Shown in pieces: positions 13,112 through 24,900 of a stretch of DNA of 64,000 nt. A program made the position numbers and the translations under genes. The DNA comes from Ornithodoros turicata. Its lineage: Eukaryota; Arthropoda; Arachnida; Ixodida; Argasidae. The notes beneath the pieces are model-generated. The model saw only the letters and a list, made by a program, of their open reading frames with translations. It was not told the origin of the DNA and did no database searches. The stretch is from contig NC_088207.1 of the NCBI RefSeq assembly GCF_037126465.1, positions 39,864,143 to 39,928,142 of the forward strand. Direction: 5' to 3'. Numbering within the stretch: the first letter of the stretch is position 1; each line of letters begins with the position of its first letter.

Positions 13112-13240
13112 CGAGTAGGAAGAAATTTTCACAAATGGCGCCCAACGTGGGGATATTCCCCCATTCCCTGGCCCCTGAAGGTGAAAACACTGCAAAGGTC
13201 GCTACCGCGATACCTGTGCGAGGAGGAGCGTCCTGTCTGT
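13112..13240 (+). other. LTR-element leader with primer-binding-site-like motif
   Basis: The motif TGGCGCCCAACGTGGGG at about 13,137 has the form of a retroviral or LTR-element tRNA primer-binding site. It follows a CACAA end such as an LTR would leave. The segment through GAGGAGGAGCG near 13,230 recurs in diverged form at 14,140-14,265, where the motif has decayed to TGGCAACCAACATAGGG. No matching 5' LTR could be delimited upstream. Confidence 0.5.
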
Positions 13241-13252
13241 CTTGTACCGGAG

Positions 13253-14012
13253 GTACATCGGTCGACTAATGTTAAGAGCGCCCTTAATCGCCGGAGGCCA
13301 GCACAACATGAAGCTGAACGTCTTCAGGCCATGTCAGTACAATCACCACTCGATACACTTCGCCGTTTGCGTCCAGAATTGCTTAATCAGCATCCAGAAG
13401 GTGCATCGGTACGTCAGGAGGTACATCGGTACATCAGTCGACTAATCTTAAGAACGCCCTTAATCGCCGGAAGACGGCACAACATGAAGCTGAACGTCTT
13501 CAGGCCATGTCAGTACAATCAGCACTCGAAACACTTCGCCGTTTGCGTCCAGTATTGCTTAATCAGCGTCCAGGAGGTACATCGGTCGACTAATCTTAAG
13601 AGCGGCCTTAATCGCCGGAAGACAGCTCAACATGAAGCTGAACGTCTTCAGGTCATGTCAGTACAATCAGCACTCGAAACACTTCGCCGTTCGCGTCCAC
13701 AATTGCTTAATCAGCGTCCGGGAGGTACATCGGTCGACTAATCTTAAGGGCGCCCTTAATCGCAAGAAGACAGCACAACATGAAACAGAAAGTCTTCAGG
13801 TCATGTCAGTACAATCAGCACTCGAAACACTTGGCCGTTTGCGTCCAGAATTGCTTAATCAGCGTCCAGGAGGTACATCGGTCGACTAATCTTAAGAGCG
13901 CCGTTAATCGCCGGAAGACAGCACAACATGAAGCTGAGCGTCTTCAGACCATGTTAGTACAATCAGCACTCGGAACACTTCGCCGTTTGCGCCCAGAATT
14001 AATCAGCGTCCT
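13253..14012. repeat. Tandem array, 148-bp unit, about five copies
   Basis: Each unit starts GTACATCGGTCGACTAAT. Unit starts are at 13,253, 13,421, 13,577, 13,725 and 13,873; the last unit is cut short. Units 3 and 4 are exactly 148 bp, while units 1 and 2 carry short insertions of the unit's own start. The reading frame stays open across much of the array in several frames, but 148 is not a multiple of three, so the frame shifts from unit to unit. Coding use is therefore unlikely. The array lies between the two leader copies of the LTR element. Confidence 0.85.
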
Positions 14013-14139
14013 CCTTCCCTGGGTCCTCCAGACATTATCATCAACATGCAGGCGCAGCGAGGCGTGCACGTTGTTGCCTCGGGACATAGGGGAAGACAGT
14101 AGGCTCTAGGCAGCTGAAGCAAAGGTAGGTCAGACCACT

Positions 14140-14265
14140 GGGCGGGAAGAAATTTCCGCAAATGGCAACCAACATAGGGATATTCCTTTTCTCTGGCCCC
14201 TGAAGGTGAAACCTCTACCAAGGTCATTACCACGATGTCCGTGCGAGGAGGAGCGGCTTCCGATA
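14140..14265 (+). other. Second, diverged copy of the LTR-element leader
   Basis: This matches 13,112-13,240 along its length: the AGGAAGAAATTT segment, the GGGATATTCC segment, CTGGCCCCTGAAGGTGAAA and GTGCGAGGAGGAGCG. Many substitutions separate the two. It precedes the integrase remnant directly, which points to internal deletion or recombination between element copies. Confidence 0.6.
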
Positions 14266-14269
14266 CCCG

Positions 14270-14935
14270 GCTTCCCTGCTTCTACTGTTGCCCAAGCTCT
14301 CGTTGCCAGATGGATTGCACGTTTCGGCGTCCCGTCAAACAACAGACCGCAGACGTCTGTTTGAATCTCACCTCTTTTCCAACCTGATGAATCTTCTTGG
14401 CACAACACGTTTTCGCACGACAGCTTACCATCCTTCAGCCAACGGATTAGTTGAACGGTTCCATCGACAGGTGAAGGCTTCTCTCACTGTCGCACTCACG
14501 ACACCTATCGTCAGACACAAGTTCTTCCTGTTGTTCTCCTTGGCATATGATCTGCCCTGAAAACTGATCTGCACTGCTCCTCTGCAGAACGGGTTTACGG
14601 CACCACACTCCGGTTGCTTGGACAGCTCCTGCACGCTACTGGACCTGCCTCCAATGCAGGCATTTCAGACATCACGCTTAGTGGCTTCGAGCGACAACAA
14701 GTCTGTTGCGACCTAAACCACCACATGCTCCTACTATGTCAAAGTCTTTGTCAGCCAGGACTTGACAAACTGCACGCATGTCTACATATGTCGAGATGCC
14801 ACTCCTGGACCACTTGACTCGCGTTACAATACCCCTTTCAATGTTCTCGAGTGCACCGCCAACACCTATGTTGTCCTTATCAGTGGTTGTCATGAAGTCA
14901 TTTCCACTGACTAGCTAAAGCCTGCCTACAAGGCT
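14270..14935 (+). pseudogene. Ty3/Gypsy-type integrase remnant
   Basis: This is the C-terminal part of a Ty3/Gypsy pol gene, recognisable only by switching frames. From 14,283 one frame reads ...ARFGVPSN; another then gives TDRRRLFESHLF (second catalytic Asp region), AYHPSANGLVERFHRQ (third catalytic Glu region) and, after a break, VYGTTLRL. A further frame gives RDATPGPLDSRYNTPFNVLE, the GPY/F-type module that ends Gypsy integrases, followed by an in-frame stop. Upstream reverse transcriptase and RNase H are absent. The piece is non-functional. Confidence 0.8.
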
Positions 14936-15107
14936 GACGGTCCTGCTTCTGCAGTGCAACCATCGCATTCATCATCACCCCCTGCGCCTCCTTCCCGAGC
15001 CTCAACTCTCTCTGACCCTGGGAAGCGAACACGGCATGTCGTGTGCACTGGTCTTGCCACCAGTCTCCTCTGCTCCCACTCGATACCCTGATTCAGACTT
15101 AATCTGA

Positions 15108-15300
15108 CTAGAGGGGGAGCCATCTGTAGCAACGACGAGAGTAGTCATGCGGCTCTCACACATGAGCGTGTCATGCTGTCCACCAGCGCAACAAACAGAG
15201 AAAACCTTGTCAACCCACGGACAGGATATGTCTATAATGTACTCCCTTAAATGAACTATGTTACAGAAGAAACTAGGTCCATTCTTTTCTAAAGAAAAGT
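15108..15300 (+). other. Candidate polypurine tract and 3' LTR start
   Basis: The purine run AGAGGGGGAGC ends at 15,120. It is followed by TGTAGCAACG at 15,125, the usual TG start of an LTR. This is the right place for a Gypsy 3' LTR, about 175 bp beyond the integrase remnant. No 5' LTR copy was found to confirm it, and the LTR end was not located. Confidence 0.4.
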
Positions 15301-15936
15301 GCTGCACCAGTTCTCAAATACATGCGAGGTCTATGACGAAAAGAATGCGTGAAGGGTTGCAACCCTTGAACTAGTTCAGGAGGTGCAAGCGAAAAGAATG
15401 GCCTTACTATATTACTCAAGAACTCAATTACTCTGTATGTCACAAAGCTCACTGTATTATGCACAGGAAAAAGAGATGACGTATTTGACTCAACCTCTAG
15501 CCATAATTCCATATGTTCGACCATTCGACGACCATTGTATAACTGCCCTTCTATATGCTCCCGATTGAACTCCTGCCTAAATCGTATCGTTTAAATATCT
15601 CACGTATCTAACAGTTGTTATGTCTAAGTAAATTATTGTGTTACGAAGGTTACACCTGTGTTTGGCCTCTAGTTCATTCTGCTCCCAGTTCTCCAGAAGC
15701 GCTCTCTACACCAGTGGTAAGGTGAGGTACCAGAGTAGGGTGCAATCCTTGCGGAATGAAGCATTGTTTCCGGAGCCTCTTGAAGGTCCCGAGTTCCTCC
15801 AGCCTGCGTGTGGCACAGTACCACGTAATTTCCGAAGGTTCATGTTTAGTACCGGGCAATGCCCTGCTGCACTGATAGTACACAATAAATAAAATATTTT
15901 GCGTGAAGAAGAGTTTCACAGATTAGGAGTAAAACC
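15301..15936. other. Stretch between LTR remnant and NOL9
   Basis: No coding exon was recognised. On the plus strand AATAAATAAA occurs at 15,884-15,893 and may be a repeat-derived poly(A) signal. The NOL9 3' UTR should lie here on the minus strand, but I could not fix its poly(A) signal. Confidence 0.35.
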
Positions 15937-18900
15937 TTAGTAACAGGGTGATTCACTCCTTGACCTTGTTTCCATCTGATTGTCAGAGTAAGATGTCACT
16001 TCGCTGCAGGCACTGTTTGCAAGGTAAGGAAGTGACTGTCCTTTCTTCAGGAAGCGAGCCTGAAAAGATATAGGAAAGATGTTACTGTCACAGGGAGGAA
16101 ATACATGCAGTACACAGTGCAACCTCGACCATCGAGAGATGGTTTAATGGCCTCATTTCCGAGCAGCACTCTGCCTTTTGGTACTTGAGTGGCACAAGAT
16201 ACATCACCCAAACATATTTACACTACCATGCCTAGCACGTCTGTTTTAATCCATGTTGCTGCTCTACTTGAAGATGGAACACACTTGGACATCCAATTTG
16301 TCCTTCTCCACGAAAACAAACACCTGTTGAAGGTCTCACTCTTACACAAAAATAAGGATCTCTCGTGCACGTGTATTAAAATTTTGTATCGGTGAACGAA
16401 GATCTTACAGAGGCAAGCAATTTGTCCGCATTAACCAGCTCATTTTCTTCTGATTCATTTCTTGTTTCTTTCTTATCATTTCTTGTTTCTTCCAATTTCC
16501 TTCTTTTTTTTCAATGTCGCTATTAAAGTTTCTTCAATTACACTTTGCCACTGAAGGACCACAAAATTGGCATGAAATTGTAGAACACTTATTTGAAGTG
16601 ATTTTGTCAGTATTTTGTCTTTTGTCTGAAGGACAAGGTCTGGAACTCGCCGGGCTACTTAGCGTAGCTTGTTTTCCCTATACTATGGTTTTATTTTAAG
16701 GACCAAATAAAGGAAGAATACATATTTGTGTGATACAAGAAATACGTTAGCAACTGCTGTACCTTGAGATTGTACATCAAGTAACTCTAGTGCCTGCCAC
16801 CTAGTGACATAGAATTTGTAATTCTGAGGTAGTTTACCCATTTCTTATGAGTGCATTTGCCAAATGCAGTATCCTGCCCAAATACCTACTGCAGTTACCT
16901 GTTTTGTTAGAAGGACCTCTGGGATATTGATGCATCCTTTGATCAGAGCATTAACTTCTGCCAGTCTGTGCTTTGGCTCAGGTGTTAAGATGTAAAAAAC
17001 TTTTTCTTTGGGGTGGATGGCACGCACAATGCCTGAAGAAAAAATCAATTTTTTAAAATTTCTTTTTTACAAAAATCACAGGACTGTTACCAAGTTGTCA
17101 TGCCATTTGGATGGAAATTACTGCTGGGGCACCATTTTTCATTATGGCCTCTTTGTTGTGCATTGCATAGTAGCTGCAAATGCAATGTGCATGCAATAAT
17201 GGTGAAGAGCACCAACCGTTACCAGAATGGTTTAACGTCATAGCTTGATTCTTCCACCGCCACTGTACTCTTTATACATAGGGCCTGACTTTTTAGGGTT
17301 AAACCCGTATCCGCCCGATATTTACCCCCCGAACGAAATCTGTAAAATTCGGGTTTAACCCGAATCTACCCGAAAACATCAGGGTCGCCTGGCACACTCG
17401 TAAGCGTGCATTAAAATAAAGTTTGATAACATTGCTAAACATTAGTTCCATGTTAAGACAAATTTTTATTAAACAAAAAAAATCACCCGAATTCCTGACG
17501 ACAGAATATGCCGTAACGGGATTTAACCCGAATACACCCGAATTTTCAAATGAAAAATATCACCCGATATTTACCCCCCGAATTTGGCCAAAAATAAAAC
17601 CCGAAAAAGTCAGGCCCTATTTATACACCATTGCACGTGTAGTAATTATGCAATGCAAAAGAACACAAGGAAAGAGTAGCGATGAAAACTATTAGAGCTG
17701 TGCGAATAGCAAAATTTCCATTGCGAATCGAATCCAAACAATTTCTTCAAAAGGCGAATCGAATTCCAGTAATCAGAAAAGGCCCAATTCGAATAATTTC
17801 GAATATCTCATGGTGACATATTTTGTGGTGTTGTGCTCATTCGATGATGTTCTGCTCCAAACTTGTGAGCCTTTTCATGCAGCATAACATATCATGAGAG
17901 AAGGGTCCCTCCGTGTTGTGTATGGTAGACTGCATTAGTGGGATGAACTACATTGTGAGTTAGTCAACATGATCCATGTAGCCTGCTTTGTGCGTATCTC
18001 CTAATTTTTATGTCTACATTGTGAATTTCCCGTGCTTTTTTTAGAAACTGCTCATATTTCCATCTGTTACTGAACATAACTCTGAAAGTTAGGAGTACAT
18101 ATACTGGAACATGCAGTGTCCAGAGTAGTGTTGGCCATGGGGTCACAGAAGTTGTAGACTTTAGTGACAGAATACTGTAAGCAGTGTAAAGCGGGCTTCA
18201 CCTAACACTCGAGTGTAATGACGTGAAGCCGACTTGCAGAACGGAGCAAAGAAAAGCAAATTGCGGTGACGTGAAGCGGGCTTCACTTAACTCTTGGATG
18301 CAATGAGGCGAAGCCCACTTGCAGAATGGCGATAGCGATATCTCATTTCAGTACTATTCGAAAAATATTCAAAAATTTCGAATACTGAAAATAGGTTGTG
18401 AATAGCATTCGAATAGCATCAGATATTCGATTCGTATTCGAAATTTCGAATATTCGCACAGCCCTACAAATTATTGCTCCAGCCAGAAACTACAAAGGTC
18501 ACTGTTTCTTTTGGTGGCATGATACCAAAGATCAACCTTTGAGTGGTCTCCCAAATCAAAACACTGCCCCATCAGGCATGACTGTTACAATACTGTTGCA
18601 ACTTGGTTACTTTGCATTAACTGAGCTTTCCGTTCCCAAAAACTGCATGTCGCCTCAACTGCAATGTCACTGTAACATTACAGGAGCATTGCTTCTGTTC
18701 TTCTGCACATCAGAGGTGTATCTCGTCCTGCAGCATAGGGCTCTCACCAGACAACAACAAACAACAGTCAAGCAATGCAATTTGCTTCATGGGTATGTCG
18801 CAGGAATGAGACGACTCACATGCAAAGCATCACAGAACGGTTTGCTATCTAGTGAACGTGAAAGAGCGCAGACAAGCTGGTGCATACTGAGTGCTGGAAC

Positions 18901-21900
18901 CGGAGACACAAGCACCTTCTTTGTTCTTCCATGTCTCCAGTTCTAGCCCTCAGTATCTGCATAATTCAGATTTAGGCTCACAGCTCAAGCATCTTTACAT
19001 TCTTATGCTACAAACGTTACACAGATATGTCAGTAGCCACAAGCAATAAATCAAATGCAAATATCAATGTAACTAAATATGCTAGCGGGCCAGTCCCAGA
19101 CTGCTATCCGAAAATTCATCTGCAAGACATGTTCTTGTCTCAAGTTACCCTTGTTGCAAGAAGGGATTTACTAAATCATGAACACAAATTGCTGCTGCAG
19201 CGATACATACCAAAGCCAACACATTCATATGGAGGGTTCCCTTTCATAAACATTGGGTAGCCTTCCACTTCGGTCTCCAGAAGCTATGAGAGAAAGAACA
19301 TGGTGACAACTCAGACACTGCTTAACAATATCACCTTGGCAAGGCTTGTGTTTGTTAACACTGCATGAGAACAAAGTACTCGTAGCCCTAGCCAAGCTGC
19401 AGTTATTCCGCATTGTAAAAAACAAACACGAGCCAAAAGCACTGATGTTTCGTATCTGGCTTGTGACATGGTGAGGTACAAAGGTTTCAAGGTCTCCTCC
19501 CCCCCCACACACACACTCATACCACTCAAACCAACTTCATGCTTGTTCGCCACCAACAATGCAAGGCAGCATTTGAGAAGAGTTATAAATTGGATGCACG
19601 GAATATGAACAGGATAGACATAAGTACTTCAGATCCTTAAAATTTGAAATGGTATCAGGAGCAAATGAAACATCAGAGAGCCACACAAAAAGAAATGTGA
19701 GGTTCAGCATTGGCTTCTGAAACATGAATTGGTAATGATAATCTTTCAAATTTCTGAAAATAATGTTTGCGCTGCAAAATTTATCAGCCTCATTTTTAGT
19801 GGCACTACAGAGCGTGTTCTATTAGGCAATGTAGCACGACATTGATGTCTGCCTCATGCAATGTTTTTGCTGCCTCCTAGCATGTTACTTATATATAGCA
19901 AACACGGGACCACTAGCACTTCTGAGGCACATCACATGTTGTAAAATTCAAAAACTGGACAAACGGTACTCACTGATTCTTTTGGTACTGTACACAGAGC
20001 CACAACACTCGCATTGAGTACATGTAACAGATCCTTCTTTTGTACAGTGCAGCTGTGCTCATGAATTGCAACAGATGACCATGCTAGTCTGCAAACAAAC
20101 AAAATTATTAGTATTAATTAGTATAACTACTCCACAGCTGGAACCAATAGGCTTACTCTTTCCCCATTTTGTTATAAAGAAAGGTATGATTTCCCCATAT
20201 CTCCTTCTCTGCAGTATAATAGCATAATTCCATGAGGGAATCATGATCATGATCCATACGCAATGCTAACAGATGTATGGATACACAACTGATTTGCATT
20301 TCGACAAGTTCTTGTAGTGCTTAGTTCATAGACAACACACATACAAAAAATATTGTGTGTTCACACAAAGCCATGGATAGCAGCCCTTCTTCAGCCCATC
20401 TGTTCAGTTGGAATGTGTCATTGTGCTTGTCTTAATTTGGCTATCCAATCAGGAGGTGCGTAGTCTCCAGTTTCCCAGTGCTTTTGTGTTATGGTTCATG
20501 ACAAAGAGCTCTCCTAATGCTATATAGAAACCACCATGCTAGAAACCAAGATGGTAAAGAAGGACACCTCAGCAACTGAGCTGATATAACACATACGGAG
20601 GCTCTAAACGGTACGAAGTCGGTAGAAGTCGGTAGAAACGGTACGGTGTCACACTATCTCCTACAAGCTCAGCACGCTGTTCTCACATGTCACTGCAGAA
20701 GATTTCCATAGTACAACACCCTTTCCCTACAGAATAGGAAGCAACTCAAGCACTAAAGACAAAAGGGAGACTGTGCAAGCAAGCTGATATGAACTCATGG
20801 TGAAGGGCACCGAGAGACACGATTAAACAAGGTAGGACAAAAAATTCTCAAAAACTCAATTTGTTGTCCGTCCTTGTTTGAAAGTGTCTCTCAGTGCCCT
20901 TCACCACGAATTCAGGCACACATGTTTATAGCAGACGAGACAAGCACACTTCACACATGGAGCCCAAAGGAGAACATGGCACGGATTTGATTACAGTTTG
21001 CAGTATAGATCTTGCATTGTACTGAAATCACTGTGTGGTTCGCACAATAAATTAAGGTCTAAGCAAGCTGGCAGTGTGCTGCGATGATCTCTGACGCACC
21101 GATAATTTCACGGTACAGGTGTCGGTGGTAGAGACTGTATCGAGCTCCGATGGACAACTGCGACAGGAATATGAAACATTCGAAAATAATGACGAATATC
21201 TTTGCCTTTTTACCTGTATGGTGTCAAGCTCCAGGGACAGAAAGCCGATGAGCACTGCTTTTGGCTCAGGTAAGACAACAGCATTCCTTGTCTTAGTATT
21301 TGAGGTTGTGAACTGCAGCAGAGAACGAAATTTAACTAGGTTTCAGTGGAGGAATAGCATGTATGACAATAGCATGCATACAAACACCACGCACCTTGAT
21401 GATTTTCCTTCAACTGCTCTCAGGTGGTGAGATGCAAAGCTTGAACCCAGCACAGCATCATGGCCCTCGGGTAATGCATCATTACGTGAAGAAAGCCACC
21501 CGCAAGCCATGTGTACCGTTGAGGCATTCAGGAGGGGAAGGTCAGTAGGTGATACAGACCCGGCCAAATTGAATGCAGAAACTAACTGCACCAGGTCTGT
21601 AGGGTTCACCCAACGTATTATGTCCACAAAGAGTGACATCCCAATGCCTGCAAAAAGTGAAAGCGTATGTAAAACAACCTCAACATTATAGTGATAAGAA
21701 CAAGAAGTTCAATTAAATAAACAGCTCTAAACTTATTTAGGCGTTATTTTTATCAAAATAAGCTAACCAGAAGTGCTTTTCAACAAGTTTCAAAGACTAC
21801 AAGAGGACACCACAGTTGCAGAAGGATAAGCATGAAGAAAGAGCAGACAGATGCACATATTATTATTGATTTCTGGGCAAGCTGCCCACCTGCACAGCCT

Positions 21901-24900
21901 GTACGTGTACGTATCCCAAGGCATGTAATCCTAATTTCTATCCCTCCTGACATACAGTAATTTGTTTTAGTGTTTCCATGCTCCTTGAGCAATCCCGAAT
22001 GTTATTTCGTTGTTTCTTCAACATGCTCCATAGTAACTGTGAGAAGTATGAAAAGAAGATTACCGTAAAGCCATCCCATTGTGTTCACAACAAGGGGGCA
22101 GCTTGGAAAATGCTGGTTCTTGTATTCGACCAAGCAGCGTATTGCATTCGAGTAAGAGTCTGGGGAAGCAGCTGGAGAGACATCGCCCAAGAAGTACATT
22201 CTGCATTGAAAGCATAGCATAGCCTCATGGGAAGTGGGTATTTTAGGTAATAAGCTTGTCACAAGGTTTTGCGCTACGTATTATAATATTACTAATATAC
22301 CATACTATAATAATTTCAGCCATTTAGTGTGTCATGCGGAGCATTGTGACTGGAATGCAGCGCTTTGTTGTTCTCCTACAATGTACAATGAGTTTTGGAC
22401 TTACTTCTCAGGTGTACACACATGAGTAAAAGGAGGCCCTGCAAAATACAAGTATTTGTTCAAAACATCACTGTCCCAAAGCATTAGCAATGCCATGACA
22501 CTGAAGCATCCAAACAACTCTTACCATCAACACTCTCAATTGACTATGGCTTTTATGCCATTCCGAGTGACTTAGAACCTTGCTTGGCACAGCTTTGAGA
22601 CATTCACTTCACAGAAAGGACATACAGTCGAACCTCGATATAAAGAAACTCAAGGGGAACATGATTTCTTTCGTTGTACTAAATATTTTGTTGTATCGAG
22701 ACTGATGAGATATGGCTGCCAGTTGCAACAGGGAATACAAAATACCGCAAATTTCGTTATATAGTGCTTCGCTATATTGAGGTTTGACTGTATTACTGCT
22801 TCTTCAAAATAAGGTCTATTGAGCATTATTTTCTTCTTTGCAAAATTATTTCCTCAGCTCTTAAACTGTTCCACACTTTAAAATAATTTTTCTTTTTTGT
22901 CTCATAGACACTTGTTGAAGATTTATTTGTTTGTTTGATCATGCTGTTCGCCACATGGGTGTTACTGGGACAAAAAAAAAAAGAAAAAGGGAAAAAGTTT
23001 GTGAACTTACAATAAATACCATGATTTAAATAATATGGAGATGAGTGCACAATGAACAGGAATACGCTGATCAAGCGTTATGCACACAAATCACCAATTA
23101 CCTATGCATTGCAAAACGAGAAAACCTGAGACAGGGAGCAAAAGGGACACAGCACAATATGTTCTCTTGAGAATATGTTTCCCTGTCCCTGGTTTCCTTT
23201 TTTGCAATGTCCCAGCTTGCGTGCTCCCCAGCACTTTTGCCATACCTATGCATGATGGAAACTATAAAACCAGGGTTGTACATAACCTAAGTACTCTACT
23301 CAAGTTACTATATCTTAAATACTTTTGGGAGTAACTTGGTATCTTACAAATACCTTTAAAACTCATTATTTAGTATCTGAACTTTCAAGCAGCAACTTGT
23401 ACTCATTTCTTATGCTACTGCTAAGACACTCGCCTCCACTTATTTTTTCGGAAAACAGGAAGGTCAGGAAAAAGATTAACCTTGTCTGTTTTGTTTGGGT
23501 GCTACGTCACATACATGTGCATACATTTAATCTCATATATTCCGGGGCACCCCTGTCATTCTGCGGAGAAGACTGCAAAAGTGGGCAGCCATTTACGTTT
23601 AGTAGATACGCGGGATAATGTGTTGGGCTGGAAGGCATGCTGATGAAGGTTCGTGGTCTGGCAGAGACAGGGAAGAGGAACGATGTGGCATGGGGTAATG
23701 GCGAGAAAAGACCGCTAAAAATTTTACCGCTTGATATCAACAAAGGTACAACTTCAGGAAGGAGGTTTGTACCCCGAAACCCCTCCGCTGGCTACACAAC
23801 TGGTGTATTTTTCGCAGAGTTTGTTGATTAAAACAATATATGTAGCGTAAGGTGGCTTCCTCATGTACATTTGTTTTCTGTGGCTCTTCCTCCTCATCTG
23901 ATCTCATCGCACAGCATCAGGTATGTGTGCGAGCGACATTATCGGGCAATATGTCCGCGAAGGAGAGCAGGAATGAAGAAGATATCGCGGGGAAACCAAA
24001 GTATCCAAACGATATCCATTTTATCTTCACTTTGGTAGTATTTTTTTACAGTAAATTTCACAAATTGTAACTGAATAGTATCTTGAAAGTAATAAGCTAC
24101 TTTCGTGAGTTTGCTCAAATTTAATACTCTACTCAGTTACTTTCTTGCCTGGTACTCAGTAACTTAGGTACTTTTTAAAACATCTTATACATGCATGAAT
24201 AAAACTACGAACAGTTGGGGCACTGACAATATCGTGAGCAGTGCTGGGATCCATGATATCCTGAATCGTGAATCAGGGTGCAGAATCAGGGTGCTGATAT
24301 CATGATATCCTGTCTCTTCAGCTGTTGATAATTGTTGACTGTTGACTAATGCAGTTCCATGCATTGCTTTGCTCTTTTGAGTGGTATCAGCAGCATTGAA
24401 CAGACTGTGTTGCTCCTTTCCCATGAACAGCAGCAAACAGAAAATGAATGGCTGGTGATCGGAGGGTTAGCTTAATTTCTACGGTGAGCAGGCAAACGAG
24501 GTATGTGACTAAGGTTATTTCAATCAACTATGGCTCTGTGAAAGTACAAACGTTGAAACACCTGGTTATTATGAACAAAGGGTCTGAAAACCTTGGAATT
24601 TCAGGATTCAGGCTATGCAGTTCAGGATCAAGGCTATGCAGATGCATCGGGCATTGGGGGATGCTCTCTGTTCCCCTTGAACTGTCTGCAAGTGCAGATA
24701 CGGTACTCACCCAGGAGTGGATGTGTGACTTTGACAAGAGAAAGAGTCCCTGGAGGTGAGAATTCTGTTTGGCCTGGATCGCAGTCAAGGTAGATCACGG
24801 CGGAGCACCTGATGGAGAGGGTCCTAAGTACTACCGATAAGGAATGAGCTACAGGTAAACGATGGCATACTTACACATTGAGCAAGGAATTTGTAAGCTG

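Noticed and set aside
12941..13741. 266-codon open frame as a protein gene
   Set aside because: It runs through the primer-binding-site leader and the 148-bp array, whose unit length shifts frame. No domain was recognised.
13253..14012. CRISPR-like array
   Set aside because: Units are 148 bp with no short repeat/unique spacer alternation, and the setting is an LTR-element leader in a eukaryotic genome.
18398..18946. 182-codon plus-strand frame inside a NOL9 intron
   Set aside because: Its start overlaps the end of a hAT element and it shows no domain or splice support.
21100..21157. Extra NOL9 exon between exons 9 and 10 (good acceptor and donor)
   Set aside because: Its length leaves phase 0 at the donor, while exon 10 needs two bases carried over. 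Joining exon 9 directly to exon 10 keeps frame and gives the expected family sequence.
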